Shown: positions 25,401-35,986 of the stretch, one piece after another
Layout of the letters: every line of letters begins with the position of its first letter
Position numbering within the stretch: position 1 is the stretch's first letter
Source of the DNA: Actinomycetes bacterium
GTDB lineage: Bacteria > Actinomycetota > Acidimicrobiia > Acidimicrobiales > JAAEMS01
Direction of reading: 5' to 3'
DNA length: 56,639 nucleotides
Assembly: GCA_024225275.1 (NCBI GenBank)
Contig: JAAEMS010000341.1
Location: forward strand, 1-56,639
Translations under genes and position numbers: made by a program
The notes under the pieces: generated by a model
What the model was told of the DNA's origin: nothing
Databases searched by the model: none
The model's input: the letters and a program-made list of their open reading frames with translations, nothing else

Positions 25401-27905
25401 ATGGCTGAAGCCATCAGTGTGAGTGGCGTTGTCGGCGACAACGACGATGCCACCATGACCCTCGAGACCGGCAAGCTTGCCGGTCTCGCCGACGGGGCCG
25501 TAACGGTCCGCATGGGCGACACCGTCGTCCTCGTCACCGCCACCGCTGCCAAGCACGTCCGTGAGGGAATCGATTTCTTCCCCCTCACCGTCGACGTCGA
25601 GGAGCGGTCCTACGCAGCCGGAAAGATCCCCGGCTCGTTCTTCCGGCGTGAGGGCCGGGCCCCCGATTCGGCCATCCTCACCTGCCGTCTCACCGACCGT
25701 CCGCTGCGCCCCTCATTCCCCGACGGGTTCCGCAACGAGGTCCATGTCGTCATGACCGTCCTCGGTGCCGACCAGGTCGTACCCCACGACGTCATCGGCA
25801 TCAACGCCGCCAGCGCCGCCCTGTGCATCTCGGGCATCCCCTTCGACGGTCCCCTCGGCGCCGTGCGCCTCTCGTACACCACCGATGGTGAGTGGCTGGC
25901 CCACCCGTCCTATGAAGAGTCCGATGAGGGCACCTTCGACATGGTCGTGGCCGGCCGGGCCCTCGATGACGGCGATGTCGCCGTCATGATGGTCGAGGCC
26001 GGCGGCACCGAGAACGCCTGGAACTACTACGAGGACGGCGCCCCCAAGGTCGACGAGCCCGCCCTGGCCGAAGGCCTCAACGTCGCCAAGAAGCACATCA
26101 AGGCTTCGATCGATCTCCAGCGGGAGCTCATGGCTGGGGTGGGCGAGGTGCCCACCATGGACTACGACGCCCAGACCGACTACTCAGAGGACCAGTACGC
26201 CGCGGTCGTCAAGGAAGGCGAAGCCAAGCTCGCCGCCTCCCAGCAGATCGCCGACAAGGCTGAGCGCCAAGCGGCCGAGAGCGACGCCCGCGATGAGATC
26301 CTCGCTGCCCTGGATGGCCAGTTCGAAGATGACCCTGACGCCACCAAGCACCTCAAGTCGGCTGTCCGGTCGCTCACCAAGGCCATCGTGCGCAAGCGCA
26401 TCGTCGAAGACGGGGTCCGCATCGACGGTCGTGGCACCGCCGACATCCGGTCCCTGTCCGCCGAGGTCGGGGTTCTCCCCACCGCTCACGGCACCGGCCT
26501 CTTCCAGCGGGGTGAGACCCAGGTCCTCAACATCTGCACGCTCGGCATGCAGAAGATGGACCAGATGATCGACGGCATCGACCCGACCACCCGCAAGCGC
26601 TACCTCCACCACTACAACTTCCCGCCCTACAGCACCGGCGAGACCGGCTTCATGCGGGGCCCCAAGCGCCGCGAGATCGGTCACGGCCTCCTGGCCGAAC
26701 GGGCCCTGTTCCCGGTGGTTCCCCACCTCGACGAGTTCCCCTACACGATCCGCAACGTCTCCGAGGTCGTGGCCTCCAACGGCTCGACCTCGATGGCTTC
26801 GGTCTGTGGTTCGACCCTGTCGATGATGGATGCCGGTGTGCCCATCAAGGCCCCCGTCGCCGGTATCGCCATGGGTCTGGTGTTCGCCGAAGGCAAGTAC
26901 ACCACCCTCACCGACATCCTCGGTGCCGAGGATGCGTTCGGCGACATGGACTTCAAGGTCGCCGGTACCAGCGAGTTCGTCACCGCCCTTCAGCTCGACA
27001 CCAAGATCGACGGCATCCCCGCCGACGTCCTGGCCGACGCGCTGAACCAGGCCAAGGATGCTCGTATGCAGATCCTCGACGTCATGACGACCTGCATCCC
27101 CGAGCCCCGCGAGGAGCTGGGTGAGACGGCTCCGAAGATCGTCAGCTTCGAGATCCCCATGGACAAGATCGGCGAGGTCATCGGGCCCAAGGGCAAGGTC
27201 ATCAACGCCATCCAGGACGAGACCGGCGCCGACATCTCTGTCGACGACGATGGTTCGGTAGGCATCGTGGCGGTGGCCTCCACCGACATGGGCGTGGTCG
27301 AAGAGGCCAAGCGCCAGATCGAGCTGATCCTCGATCCACCCGCTCCCGAGGTTGGGGTGGTGTACCCGGGCAAGGTCGTGAACATCACCAAGTTCGGTGC
27401 GTTCGTCAACATCCTCCCCGGCCGCGACGGCTTGCTCCACATCTCCAAGATCGGCGGCAAGCGCCGCATCGATCGCGTCGAAGACGAGTACGACCTGGGC
27501 GACACCGTCGAGGTTCTGGTCGAGGAGATCGACCCCAACGGCAAGGTCTCACTGAAGCTCGCCAACGCCCCCGAGGGCGATGACGACGGTGGCGTCGACG
27601 ATCGTGGCGGCCGTGGCGGTCGTGACCGTGGTGGCCGCAGCGAGCGTGGCGGTCGTGACCGCAGCGATCGTGGTGACCGTGGGGGCCGTACCCGCGAGCG
27701 CACCCGTACCCGCAGCTCGAGCCGCAGCGACGAAACGGGTGGCGACACCGAAGAGTCGAGCGAGTCCAGCAGCCGCGAGTACGTGTCGTTCGAGGACAGC
27801 TTCGACGTAGAGCTGCGCGACGAGTTCGGCGACCTCGGTCCCGCCCGTAGCAGTAGCGGAAGTGGCGGCGGTGGCGGCGGTAGCCGTCGTCGGCGCCGTC
27901 GCTGA
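25401..27905 (+). CDS. pnp: Polyribonucleotide nucleotidyltransferase (PNPase)
   Basis: An 834-residue PNPase, the phosphorolytic 3'-5' exoribonuclease. Two RNase PH domains (FFPLTVDVEERSYAAGKIPG in the first; RRIRSLS-type GRGTADIRSLSAEVGVLP in the second) flank a helical domain. KH (FEIPMDKIGEVIGPKGKVI) and S1 (YPGKVVNITKFGAFVNILPG) domains follow. After the S1 domain there is a tail of about 100 residues rich in Arg, Gly, Asp and Ser with GGRDRG-like repeats, longer than in E. coli. AAAGGAAG precedes the ATG. The M16 peptidase gene follows after 16 nt. Confidence 0.97.
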   Translation: MAEAISVSGVVGDNDDATMTLETGKLAGLADGAVTVRMGDTVVLVTATAAKHVREGIDFFPLTVDVEERSYAAGKIPGSFFRREGRAPDSAILTCRLTDRPLRPSFPDGFRNEVHVVMTVLGADQVVPHDVIGINAASAALCISGIPFDGPLGAVRLSYTTDGEWLAHPSYEESDEGTFDMVVAGRALDDGDVAVMMVEAGGTENAWNYYEDGAPKVDEPALAEGLNVAKKHIKASIDLQRELMAGVGEVPTMDYDAQTDYSEDQYAAVVKEGEAKLAASQQIADKAERQAAESDARDEILAALDGQFEDDPDATKHLKSAVRSLTKAIVRKRIVEDGVRIDGRGTADIRSLSAEVGVLPTAHGTGLFQRGETQVLNICTLGMQKMDQMIDGIDPTTRKRYLHHYNFPPYSTGETGFMRGPKRREIGHGLLAERALFPVVPHLDEFPYTIRNVSEVVASNGSTSMASVCGSTLSMMDAGVPIKAPVAGIAMGLVFAEGKYTTLTDILGAEDAFGDMDFKVAGTSEFVTALQLDTKIDGIPADVLADALNQAKDARMQILDVMTTCIPEPREELGETAPKIVSFEIPMDKIGEVIGPKGKVINAIQDETGADISVDDDGSVGIVAVASTDMGVVEEAKRQIELILDPPAPEVGVVYPGKVVNITKFGAFVNILPGRDGLLHISKIGGKRRIDRVEDEYDLGDTVEVLVEEIDPNGKVSLKLANAPEGDDDGGVDDRGGRGGRDRGGRSERGGRDRSDRGDRGGRTRERTRTRSSSRSDETGGDTEESSESSSREYVSFEDSFDVELRDEFGDLGPARSSSGSGGGGGGSRRRRRR

Positions 27906-27921
27906 TAACAGTCGGTAGTTC

Positions 27922-29250
27922 TTGGTGACGCGGTCCGGCTCGACCCCCGGTCTGGCCGGGCCGCGCTCGCCGAGCGACAAGACCCCCATTGGGGGGTCGG
28001 TGGCCAGTGATTCGACCATCGAGGTCACCCATCTCGACGGCGGTCCCACGGTCGTCACCGAGACGGTGGCCGGCTCGGGCTCGGTGAGCCTGGGCTTCTG
28101 GTTCGCGGTAGGTAGCCGCGACGAAGACCCTGAGGCCGCTGGGGCCTCCCATTTCCTCGAACACCTTCTGTTCAAGGGCACCCCCGACCGTCGGGCCCGC
28201 GACATTGCCGAGGCCGTCGATGCGGTGGGGGGCGACATGAACGCTTCCACCGGGCGCGAGTACACCGCCTACTACGCCCGCCTCCCGGCCCACGAGCTCG
28301 ATCTCGGACTCGACATCCTGGTCGATGTCACCACCCGGCCCGCCTTCCGGCCCGCCGACATCGAGGCCGAGCGCCAGGTGATCCTCGAAGAGCTCCTCAT
28401 GGACGAGGACCTCCCCGACGACCTGGTGATGACCATCCTCCAGGACGCCCTGTTCCCCGATCACGGGCTGGGCCGCGAGGTGGTGGGAAACAAGCCGGCC
28501 CTCGAGGTCATGACCCGTGACCAGATCGCCGGCTTCCACGAGCAGTGGTACACGCCGGCCAACCTGGTGGTCGCCGCCGCCGGTGGGGTCGGCCACGATG
28601 ATCTCGTCGGGGCGGTCCGCCGGCACCAAGGCGATATCCAGCCGGGTGCCCAGCCCGACCGCGAGCAGCCCCTGGTGGCTCCGCGCCCCAAGGCCTCAGC
28701 TCACCGCCCGGTAGAGCAGGTCCACCTGGCCCTGGGGTGGCGGGCTCTGCCCATCGGACACCCAGATCGCTACGCCCTGGCTGTACTCAACCAGGTCCTG
28801 GGCGGCGGCCTGAGCTCGCGGATGTTCCAGGAGATCCGCGAAGAGCGCGGCATGGCCTACACCGTCTACTCATCGGTCTCCGCCTACAGCGACGCCGGTT
28901 CGGCCCTGGCCTATGTGGCCACGTCACCGCGGCGGGCCTCCGAGACCCTCGGATTATTGCACTCGATCATCGACGATCTGGCCAGCGGAGGCATCACCGA
29001 CCGCGAGCTCGACATCTCTCGCGGCTACCTCGAGGGGTCGCTGGTGTTAGGCCTGGAAGACAACGCCAGCCGCATGAGCCGGATCGGGTCGAACGTGACC
29101 GTCCGGGGAACCGTGATCCCCATCGAAGACCATGTCGAGGCCATCCGGGCCGTAGACCGGGCTGCCGTCGAGAAGGTGGCGGCCGCCCTCTTCGCCCAGG
29201 CCCCGGCCATCGCCGTGGTGGGCCCCGCGGACCCCACTGACGCGACCTGA
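27922..29250 (+). CDS. M16 family zinc peptidase
   Basis: A 442-residue M16B peptidase related to mitochondrial processing peptidase beta. The inverted zinc motif HFLEH (in GASHFLEHLLFKGT) with the downstream Glu in ERQVILEEL is intact. The C-terminal half has GGGLSSRMFQEIREERGMAYTVYS, a conserved M16 segment. The first 30 or so residues are not family-like, so a later start such as the GTG near 28000 is possible. pnp-M16-dapB is a conserved actinobacterial order. The substrate is unknown. Confidence 0.9.
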   Translation: MVTRSGSTPGLAGPRSPSDKTPIGGSVASDSTIEVTHLDGGPTVVTETVAGSGSVSLGFWFAVGSRDEDPEAAGASHFLEHLLFKGTPDRRARDIAEAVDAVGGDMNASTGREYTAYYARLPAHELDLGLDILVDVTTRPAFRPADIEAERQVILEELLMDEDLPDDLVMTILQDALFPDHGLGREVVGNKPALEVMTRDQIAGFHEQWYTPANLVVAAAGGVGHDDLVGAVRRHQGDIQPGAQPDREQPLVAPRPKASAHRPVEQVHLALGWRALPIGHPDRYALAVLNQVLGGGLSSRMFQEIREERGMAYTVYSSVSAYSDAGSALAYVATSPRRASETLGLLHSIIDDLASGGITDRELDISRGYLEGSLVLGLEDNASRMSRIGSNVTVRGTVIPIEDHVEAIRAVDRAAVEKVAAALFAQAPAIAVVGPADPTDAT

Positions 29251-29253
29251 CAC

Positions 29254-29259
29254 TAACCT
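29254..29259 (+). promoter_or_regulatory. Putative leaderless dapB promoter (minus-10)
   Basis: TAACCT ends 7 nt before the dapB ATG at 29267, and no ribosome-binding site is visible. It fits a leaderless transcript starting at or beside the ATG. Confidence 0.5.
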
Positions 29260-29266
29260 CCAGGTC

Positions 29267-30058
29267 ATGACGATTCGGGTTGGGGTTTTCGGAGCTGGTG
29301 GACGCATGGGCAGCGAGGTCTGCCGTACGGTGGAAGCCGACCCCGACCTCGAGCTGGTCGCCGCCATCGACCCTTACCACGCGGGTCTCGACGTCCGTGA
29401 CGTGGCGGGTGTCGAACAAGCCCAGTTCCCGGTCTCGGGCGATGCCCAGGCTCTCGTCGACGGAGGGGCCGAGGTCGTGGTCGACTTCACCCATATCGAC
29501 GCGGCCCGACAGAACCTCGAGTTCGTGGCCGCCAACGGGATTCACGCGGTGGTGGGCACCTCGGGGTTCATCGAGGCCGAGCACGCCGCCATCACCGCCT
29601 CCTTCACCGACAGCCACTGCATCATCGCCCCCAACTTCGCCATCGGGGCGGTGCTGATGATCCGGTTCGCGGAGACGGCGGCCCCCTACTTCGACACCGC
29701 CGAGGTCATCGAGCTCCACCATGACGGCAAGGCGGATGCGCCGTCGGGCACGGCCATCGGGACGGCCGAGCGCATGGCCCGGGCGTCGTCGGATTGGGAG
29801 CCCGATCCCACCGAGACCGAGACCATCGCCAATGCCCGGGGCGCCGTCGGGCCCGGCGGCATCCGGGTCCACTCAGTGCGTATGCGGGGGATGACCGCCC
29901 ACCAGGAGGTCATCCTCGGTACCGCCGGACAAACCCTGAGCCTGCGCCACGATTCCTTCGACCGGTCATCGTTCATGCCCGGTGTCGTCCTGGCCGTCAA
30001 GGGCATCGCCGACCTCCCCGGCCTCACCATCGGCCTCGACGGCCTGCTGGGACTCTGA
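29267..30058 (+). CDS. dapB: 4-hydroxy-tetrahydrodipicolinate reductase
   Basis: A 263-residue DapB of the lysine/diaminopimelate pathway. The nucleotide motif VGVFGAGGRMGSEVCR, VDFTHIDAARQNLEF, VVGTSGF, the active-site region ELHHDGKADAPSGTA and HSVRMRGMTAHQEVILG are present. dapA lies about 3.3 kb downstream past three unrelated genes. The gene converges on the membrane-protein gene at 30112. Confidence 0.96.
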   Translation: MTIRVGVFGAGGRMGSEVCRTVEADPDLELVAAIDPYHAGLDVRDVAGVEQAQFPVSGDAQALVDGGAEVVVDFTHIDAARQNLEFVAANGIHAVVGTSGFIEAEHAAITASFTDSHCIIAPNFAIGAVLMIRFAETAAPYFDTAEVIELHHDGKADAPSGTAIGTAERMARASSDWEPDPTETETIANARGAVGPGGIRVHSVRMRGMTAHQEVILGTAGQTLSLRHDSFDRSSFMPGVVLAVKGIADLPGLTIGLDGLLGL

Positions 30059-30111
30059 CTCACCTTCTGGCGGCCCCCGTTCGGACGTGAAGAAGAGGGC
30101 GCGGGCCCGAA

Positions 30112-30795
30112 CTACTCGGGCTGGGGCTCTTCCTCGTCGAGCTCGTCGAGGTGGAGGGCGGCCTCCAGGTTGCCTCGGCCTGATCGGAACTCGCCGAAGA
30201 TGGTCCAGGCCACGATGGCGGCGGAGACGCCCAGCAGAGGCCATTGATAGCGGCCCACCCATGACGTGACCGCACCGATCGGTGACTCGAAGGTGGCCCC
30301 GAAGGCCCTGATCAGCACCAGCCGCACGATCGTGCCACCGGCGTTGAGCAGGGCGAAGATCCACCACTTCATGCGGGACGCGCCGGCGAGAGCGCAGAAG
30401 ATGTTGTTGGGGGCGATGGCCACCAGGGGGTAGGAGAACTGGCGGAACAGGTTCTCGTACTCACGGGCGTACTTGCCCATCGACCGGGTGCGGGATTCGA
30501 GCCACCGGATGCCACGTTCGCCGTACACGAGGCCGATCACGTAGAAGAGGGGATCGGCGATGACTAGGCGGGTGAACGCCACTGCGTAGAACGTGACCGC
30601 GTCGAGCTGGTTGGTGACCAGCACCAGGTAGCGGGTGCGGGTGTTGAGCAGGATGAGCCAGACCGGGTGGTCGTTGACGAGGGTGCTCCAGAAGATGTCA
30701 CCGATGTACGCCGCGATGACCAGCACGATCGCCGGCCCGGCCAGGAGGCGGCCGCGGTGGCGTACCGCCCAGGAGCAGTTGTCGTCGGGATTCAC
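30112..30795 (-). CDS. Integral membrane protein, VTT/DedA-like
   Basis: A 227-residue protein with four or five membrane segments (for example LLAGPAIVLVIAAYIGDIFW and LGVSAAIVAWTIF). The central part, FSYPLVAIAPNNIFCALAG with a nearby GGTIVRLVLIRAFG, resembles VTT/DedA-type lipid scramblase-like proteins, but similarity is weak by eye. The frame extends to 30858; the GTG at 30795 is preferred because a CAGACT box lies just upstream on this strand and the extra 21 residues are Pro/Arg-rich. A very acidic C-terminus ends it. It is divergent from the acyl-CoA ligase gene. Confidence 0.6.
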   Translation of the reverse strand: MNPDDNCSWAVRHRGRLLAGPAIVLVIAAYIGDIFWSTLVNDHPVWLILLNTRTRYLVLVTNQLDAVTFYAVAFTRLVIADPLFYVIGLVYGERGIRWLESRTRSMGKYAREYENLFRQFSYPLVAIAPNNIFCALAGASRMKWWIFALLNAGGTIVRLVLIRAFGATFESPIGAVTSWVGRYQWPLLGVSAAIVAWTIFGEFRSGRGNLEAALHLDELDEEEPQPE

Positions 30796-30843
30796 CGGCC
30801 TGAGTCTGGCAGGCCCGAGTGGGGTGGGGCGCGCACCCTGTCC

Positions 30844-30849
30844 TACTCT
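30844..30849 (+). promoter_or_regulatory. Putative acyl-CoA ligase promoter minus-10 box
   Basis: TACTCT lies 53 nt before the ligase ATG. The leader would contain AAGGAG at about 30890-30896, a well-placed ribosome-binding site. Confidence 0.35.
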
Positions 30850-30902
30850 TGGCGGCATCGGATCGTGGCGGTCACTCGTCCCTTCAATCCAAGGAGCACC
30901 CC

Positions 30903-32528
30903 ATGCAGGGCCTGATGATGAACAGCCAGCTCACTCTCACCCACATCTTCGAGCGGGCCGAGCGGTTCTTCACCAACAAGGAGATCGTCACGGCCACCAA
31001 GTCGGGGATCGAGCGTAGGACCTACGGCGAATGGGCAACCCGCACCCGCAAGCTCGGAGGAGTCCTCGACCAGCTCGGCATCAGCGCCGACGGGCGGGTG
31101 GCCAGCTTCGCCTGGAACAACGCCCGCCACCTCGAGCTCTATTTCGCAGCTCCGTGCAGCGGCCGGGTGCTCCACACCCTGAACATCCGGCTGTTCCCCG
31201 AGCAACTCACCTACATCGTCAACCACGCCGAGGACGAGGTCATCTTCGTCGACCGCTCCCTGGTGCCCCTGCTCGAGCCTCTGGTCCACACCTTCGAGAC
31301 GGTAGGTCACATCGTGGTCATGGACGACGGTGGCGACGAGCCGATCGACTTCGAAACCGGCGGTCCCGAGATCCACGACTACGAGGATCTAGTGGCGGGT
31401 GCCGAGCCGGTCGAGTGGAGCGTCGACGACGAGAACCAGGCAGCCTCCATGTGCTACACCTCCGGGACCACCGGCAATCCCAAGGGTGCCCTGTACAGCC
31501 ATCGGTCCACCTACCTCCACACCATGGCGGCCATGCAGGTCGACAACCTGGGGGCCAGCGAGAGCGACGTGGTCATGCCCGTCGTGCCCATGTTCCACGC
31601 CAACGCCTGGGGCCTGGCCCACGCCGCGGTGGCCTGTGGCGCCAAGCTGGTGCAGCCTGGCCCCGACCTCTCACCGCCGGCCCTGGTCGATCTCATCGAG
31701 AGTGAGCGGGTCACCATCGCGGCCGGAGTACCCACCATCTGGATGGGGGTGCTGCCCCTGCTCGAGGGCCGCGACGTCGCCAGCCTGCGGTCCATCCCCT
31801 GTGGCGGGTCGGCGGTTCCTCGGGCCCTGTCCGAGGGGTTCCGGGTCGCCACCGGCCTGCCCATCCTCCAGGCCTGGGGTATGACCGAGACCAGTCCCAT
31901 TGCCGCGGTATGCCGGGTGGCCTCTGAGTTCGACCACCTCTCCGAAGAGGAGAAGGCCGACCTGCGGACCACGGTGGGTCGCATCGCGGCGGGGGTCGAC
32001 ATGCGAATCGTCGATCCTGACAGCCTCGAGGAACGGCCGTGGGACGGCGAGACCTCGGGCGAGCTCCAGGTCCGCGGCCCGTGGGTCATCCGCGAGTACT
32101 ACAACGACGATCGGTCACCCCAGAGCTTCACTCCCGACGGCTGGCTGCGCACCGGCGATGTAGCCACCGTCGACGGCTACGGCTACATCCGGCTGGTCGA
32201 CCGTTCGAAGGACGTCATCAAGTCGGGTGGCGAGTGGATCAGCTCGGTCGAGCTCGAGAACGAGATCATGGGCCATCCGGCCGTGGCCGAGGCCGCCGTC
32301 ATCGGTGTGCCCCATGTGAAGTGGGCGGAGCGCCCTCTGGCCTGTGTGGTGCTCAAGGAAGGGGTATCGGCCACGGCCGACGAGATCATCGACTTCCTCC
32401 ACGACAAGGTGGCCAAGTGGTGGCTGCCCGACGCGGTCGAGTTCATCGACGAGGTTCCCAAGACCTCGACGGGCAAGTTCTCGAAGAAGGATCTGCGCGA
32501 CAAGTTCGAGGGTTTCGTACTCGAGTAG
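30903..32528 (+). CDS. AMP-forming acyl-CoA synthetase/ligase
   Basis: A 541-residue adenylate-forming enzyme of the medium/long-chain fatty-acyl-CoA ligase type. The P-loop is YTSGTTGNPKGALYSHRS, followed by PMFHANAWG, AWGMTETSP, the hinge GWLRTGDVATVDGYGYIRL, DRSKDVIKSGGEWISS, and the catalytic Lys in KTSTGKFSKKDLR. The start is the ATG at 30903 with AAGGAG upstream; the open frame before it runs against the divergent gene. It likely activates a carboxylic acid for degradation or lipid synthesis; the exact acid cannot be told. Confidence 0.9.
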   Translation: MQGLMMNSQLTLTHIFERAERFFTNKEIVTATKSGIERRTYGEWATRTRKLGGVLDQLGISADGRVASFAWNNARHLELYFAAPCSGRVLHTLNIRLFPEQLTYIVNHAEDEVIFVDRSLVPLLEPLVHTFETVGHIVVMDDGGDEPIDFETGGPEIHDYEDLVAGAEPVEWSVDDENQAASMCYTSGTTGNPKGALYSHRSTYLHTMAAMQVDNLGASESDVVMPVVPMFHANAWGLAHAAVACGAKLVQPGPDLSPPALVDLIESERVTIAAGVPTIWMGVLPLLEGRDVASLRSIPCGGSAVPRALSEGFRVATGLPILQAWGMTETSPIAAVCRVASEFDHLSEEEKADLRTTVGRIAAGVDMRIVDPDSLEERPWDGETSGELQVRGPWVIREYYNDDRSPQSFTPDGWLRTGDVATVDGYGYIRLVDRSKDVIKSGGEWISSVELENEIMGHPAVAEAAVIGVPHVKWAERPLACVVLKEGVSATADEIIDFLHDKVAKWWLPDAVEFIDEVPKTSTGKFSKKDLRDKFEGFVLE

Positions 32529-32660
32529 TGAGACGGGGCGGTAGCGGTTCGCCTTCACACCGTGCTGGATCGTCCTGTACCTCGGGGTGGCAGTCCTGCT
32601 GGTGGCCGATGACGCTCCACCCCCAATCCGCTGAACTACTGAGGCGTTGCCCCACCCCGG

Positions 32661-32666
32661 TATTGT
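32661..32666 (+). promoter_or_regulatory. Putative leaderless promoter (minus-10)
   Basis: TATTGT ends 8 nt before the ATG at 32675, the same geometry as ribF and rimO. No ribosome-binding site is seen between. Confidence 0.45.
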
Positions 32667-32674
32667 CGTCTCCC

Positions 32675-33307
32675 ATGGCTCGCAGCTCTGAATCCAGTCT
32701 CCTGTCGCTCCACGCTCTTCGCCTCAAGGGTTTCAAACCCACTGCCGACATTGCTGCGGTGTACGCCCTGGGCGAAGCTGAGACCCGGGCCCACCTCGAT
32801 CAGGCCGCGGAGGCTGGTTTCACCCTCTACCGCGACGGTACCCATAGTGGCTGGACCATCACGCCCGACGGTAGGGCCGAGAACGAGCGGCTCCTGGCCG
32901 CCGAACTCGATGGGTCAGGTATCCGCGACACCATCTCCGCCCAGTACGACACCTTCCTGGCCATGAACCAGGACATGCTCCGGCTCTGCACCGACTGGCA
33001 GGTCCGCGACGCCGAGGCCAACATCCTCAACGACCACACCGACGAGGCCTACGACCAGGGCGTCATAGTGCGCCTGACCAGCCTCAACGACGCTCTGCGT
33101 CCGGTCCTGGTGTCCACCCGCGACGAGTTCGAGCGGTTCGAGCGTTACGGACCCCTTTTCCGCTCGGCTCTCGAGCGGCTCCTCGGCGGTGACCGGTCTT
33201 GGTTGACCTCACCGATGATCGAGTCCTACCACACCGTCTGGTTCGAGCTGCACGAGGACTTCCTGGCCACTCTCGGAATCGACCGGGCATCGGAAGGCTC
33301 GACCTGA
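32675..33307 (+). CDS. Winged-helix (MarR-like) putative regulator
   Basis: A 210-residue protein. The first 70 residues look like a winged-helix DNA-binding domain (LHALRLKGFKPTADIAAVYALGEAE-type helix pair, then AEAGFTLYRDG as the wing). The rest is helical and charged (LRLCTDWQVRDAEANILNDHTD in the middle) with no known domain that I recognise. The frame is open far upstream inside the ligase region, but the leaderless ATG at 32675 starts the structured part. It may control the neighbouring ligase, which is an inference from position only. Confidence 0.55.
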   Translation: MARSSESSLLSLHALRLKGFKPTADIAAVYALGEAETRAHLDQAAEAGFTLYRDGTHSGWTITPDGRAENERLLAAELDGSGIRDTISAQYDTFLAMNQDMLRLCTDWQVRDAEANILNDHTDEAYDQGVIVRLTSLNDALRPVLVSTRDEFERFERYGPLFRSALERLLGGDRSWLTSPMIESYHTVWFELHEDFLATLGIDRASEGST

Positions 33308-33377
33308 GTACGGTTTCCCCTACCCCTTCTCGCCCCACCAACGGCCCACCAACGACGCAACACTTGAGGAGATAGTC

Positions 33378-34255
33378 ATGGCAGGACGATTCGGAGCGGT
33401 ACTCACCGCCATGGTCACCCCCTTCGACGACAAGGGCACCCTCGATCTCGATCGAGCCATCGAGCTCGCCCACTGGCTGCTGGGCCGGGGCAACGACGGC
33501 CTGGTGATCGCCGGCACCACCGGCGAGAGCGCGACCCTGAGCCATGATGAGCAGATCGCCCTGATCGAGGCGGTGGCCGGCTCGGTTGACGCCCCGGTCG
33601 TGGCCGGAACCGGCAGCAACGACACCCGGGCGAGTGTCGAGCTCACCCAGCGGGCCACCGAGGCAGGGGCCACCGGCATTCTGTCGGTCACGCCGTACTA
33701 CAACCGTCCCTCCCAAGAGGGCATCTACGAGCACTTCAAGGCCACCGCTCAGGCCACCGACCGGCCTGTGGTCCTGTACGACATTCCGGCGCGCTCGGGC
33801 CGCAAGATCGAGACCCCGACCCTCTTACGCCTGGCTGAGCTCGACAATGTGGTGGCGGTCAAGGATGCGGCCGGCAACCCGTCGGGTACGGCCGAGTTCC
33901 TGGCCGAGGCCCCTGACGGCTTCGAGCTCTACAGCGGCGATGACAGCCTCACCCTGCCCTTCCTGTCGGTGGGTGGTGTCGGCGTGATCGGGGTGTGTAC
34001 TCACTGGACCGGCGTGGAGATGGGCGAAATGATCGCCGCCTTTGAGGCCGGCGACGTGGCCCGGGCCGCCGCCATCAACCGGACCCTGATCCCCTCGTAC
34101 AACTACGAGGCCATGGACGACGCCCCGAACCCGGTGCCTTCCAAGGCCATGCTGCGGGTGCTCGGCATGGATGTCGGGGGGTGCCGCCTGCCGATGGGGC
34201 CCGAGCCCGCCGACCTCGAAGATCGAGCCAAGGCCGTCGCTGCCGGTCTCGCCTG

Positions 34256-34256
<1 letters not shown>
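33378..34256 (+). CDS. dapA: 4-hydroxy-tetrahydrodipicolinate synthase
   Basis: A 292-residue DapA, a TIM-barrel class I aldolase condensing pyruvate with aspartate semialdehyde. The family motifs are GNDGLVIAGTTGESATLSHDE, SVTPYYNRPSQEGIYEHFKA (catalytic Tyr), VVLYDIPARSG and the Schiff-base Lys in VVAVKDAAGN. AGGAG precedes the ATG. Its stop overlaps the rnj ATG by one base. The dapA-rnj pairing is conserved in many actinobacteria. Confidence 0.96.
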
Positions 34257-35929
<1,673 letters not shown>

Positions 35930-35970
35930 CCGGCAAGCCGAGGGTGCACGGAGGTCCGAAACCGGGCTGC

Positions 35971-35976
35971 TAGCGT
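35971..35976 (+). promoter_or_regulatory. Putative ftsK promoter minus-10 box
   Basis: TAGCGT ends 10 nt before the GTG at 35987. The GTG at 35975 lies inside this box, so the later GTG is the better ftsK start. HelD shows the same box and the same 10-nt spacing. Confidence 0.45.
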
Positions 35977-35986
35977 GGACCACACT

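Noticed and set aside
27406..28629. Long minus-strand frame opposite pnp and the M16 gene
   Set aside because: It lies antisense to two well-conserved proteins and has a His/Arg/Gly-rich, unrecognisable product, as expected from high-GC shadow frames.
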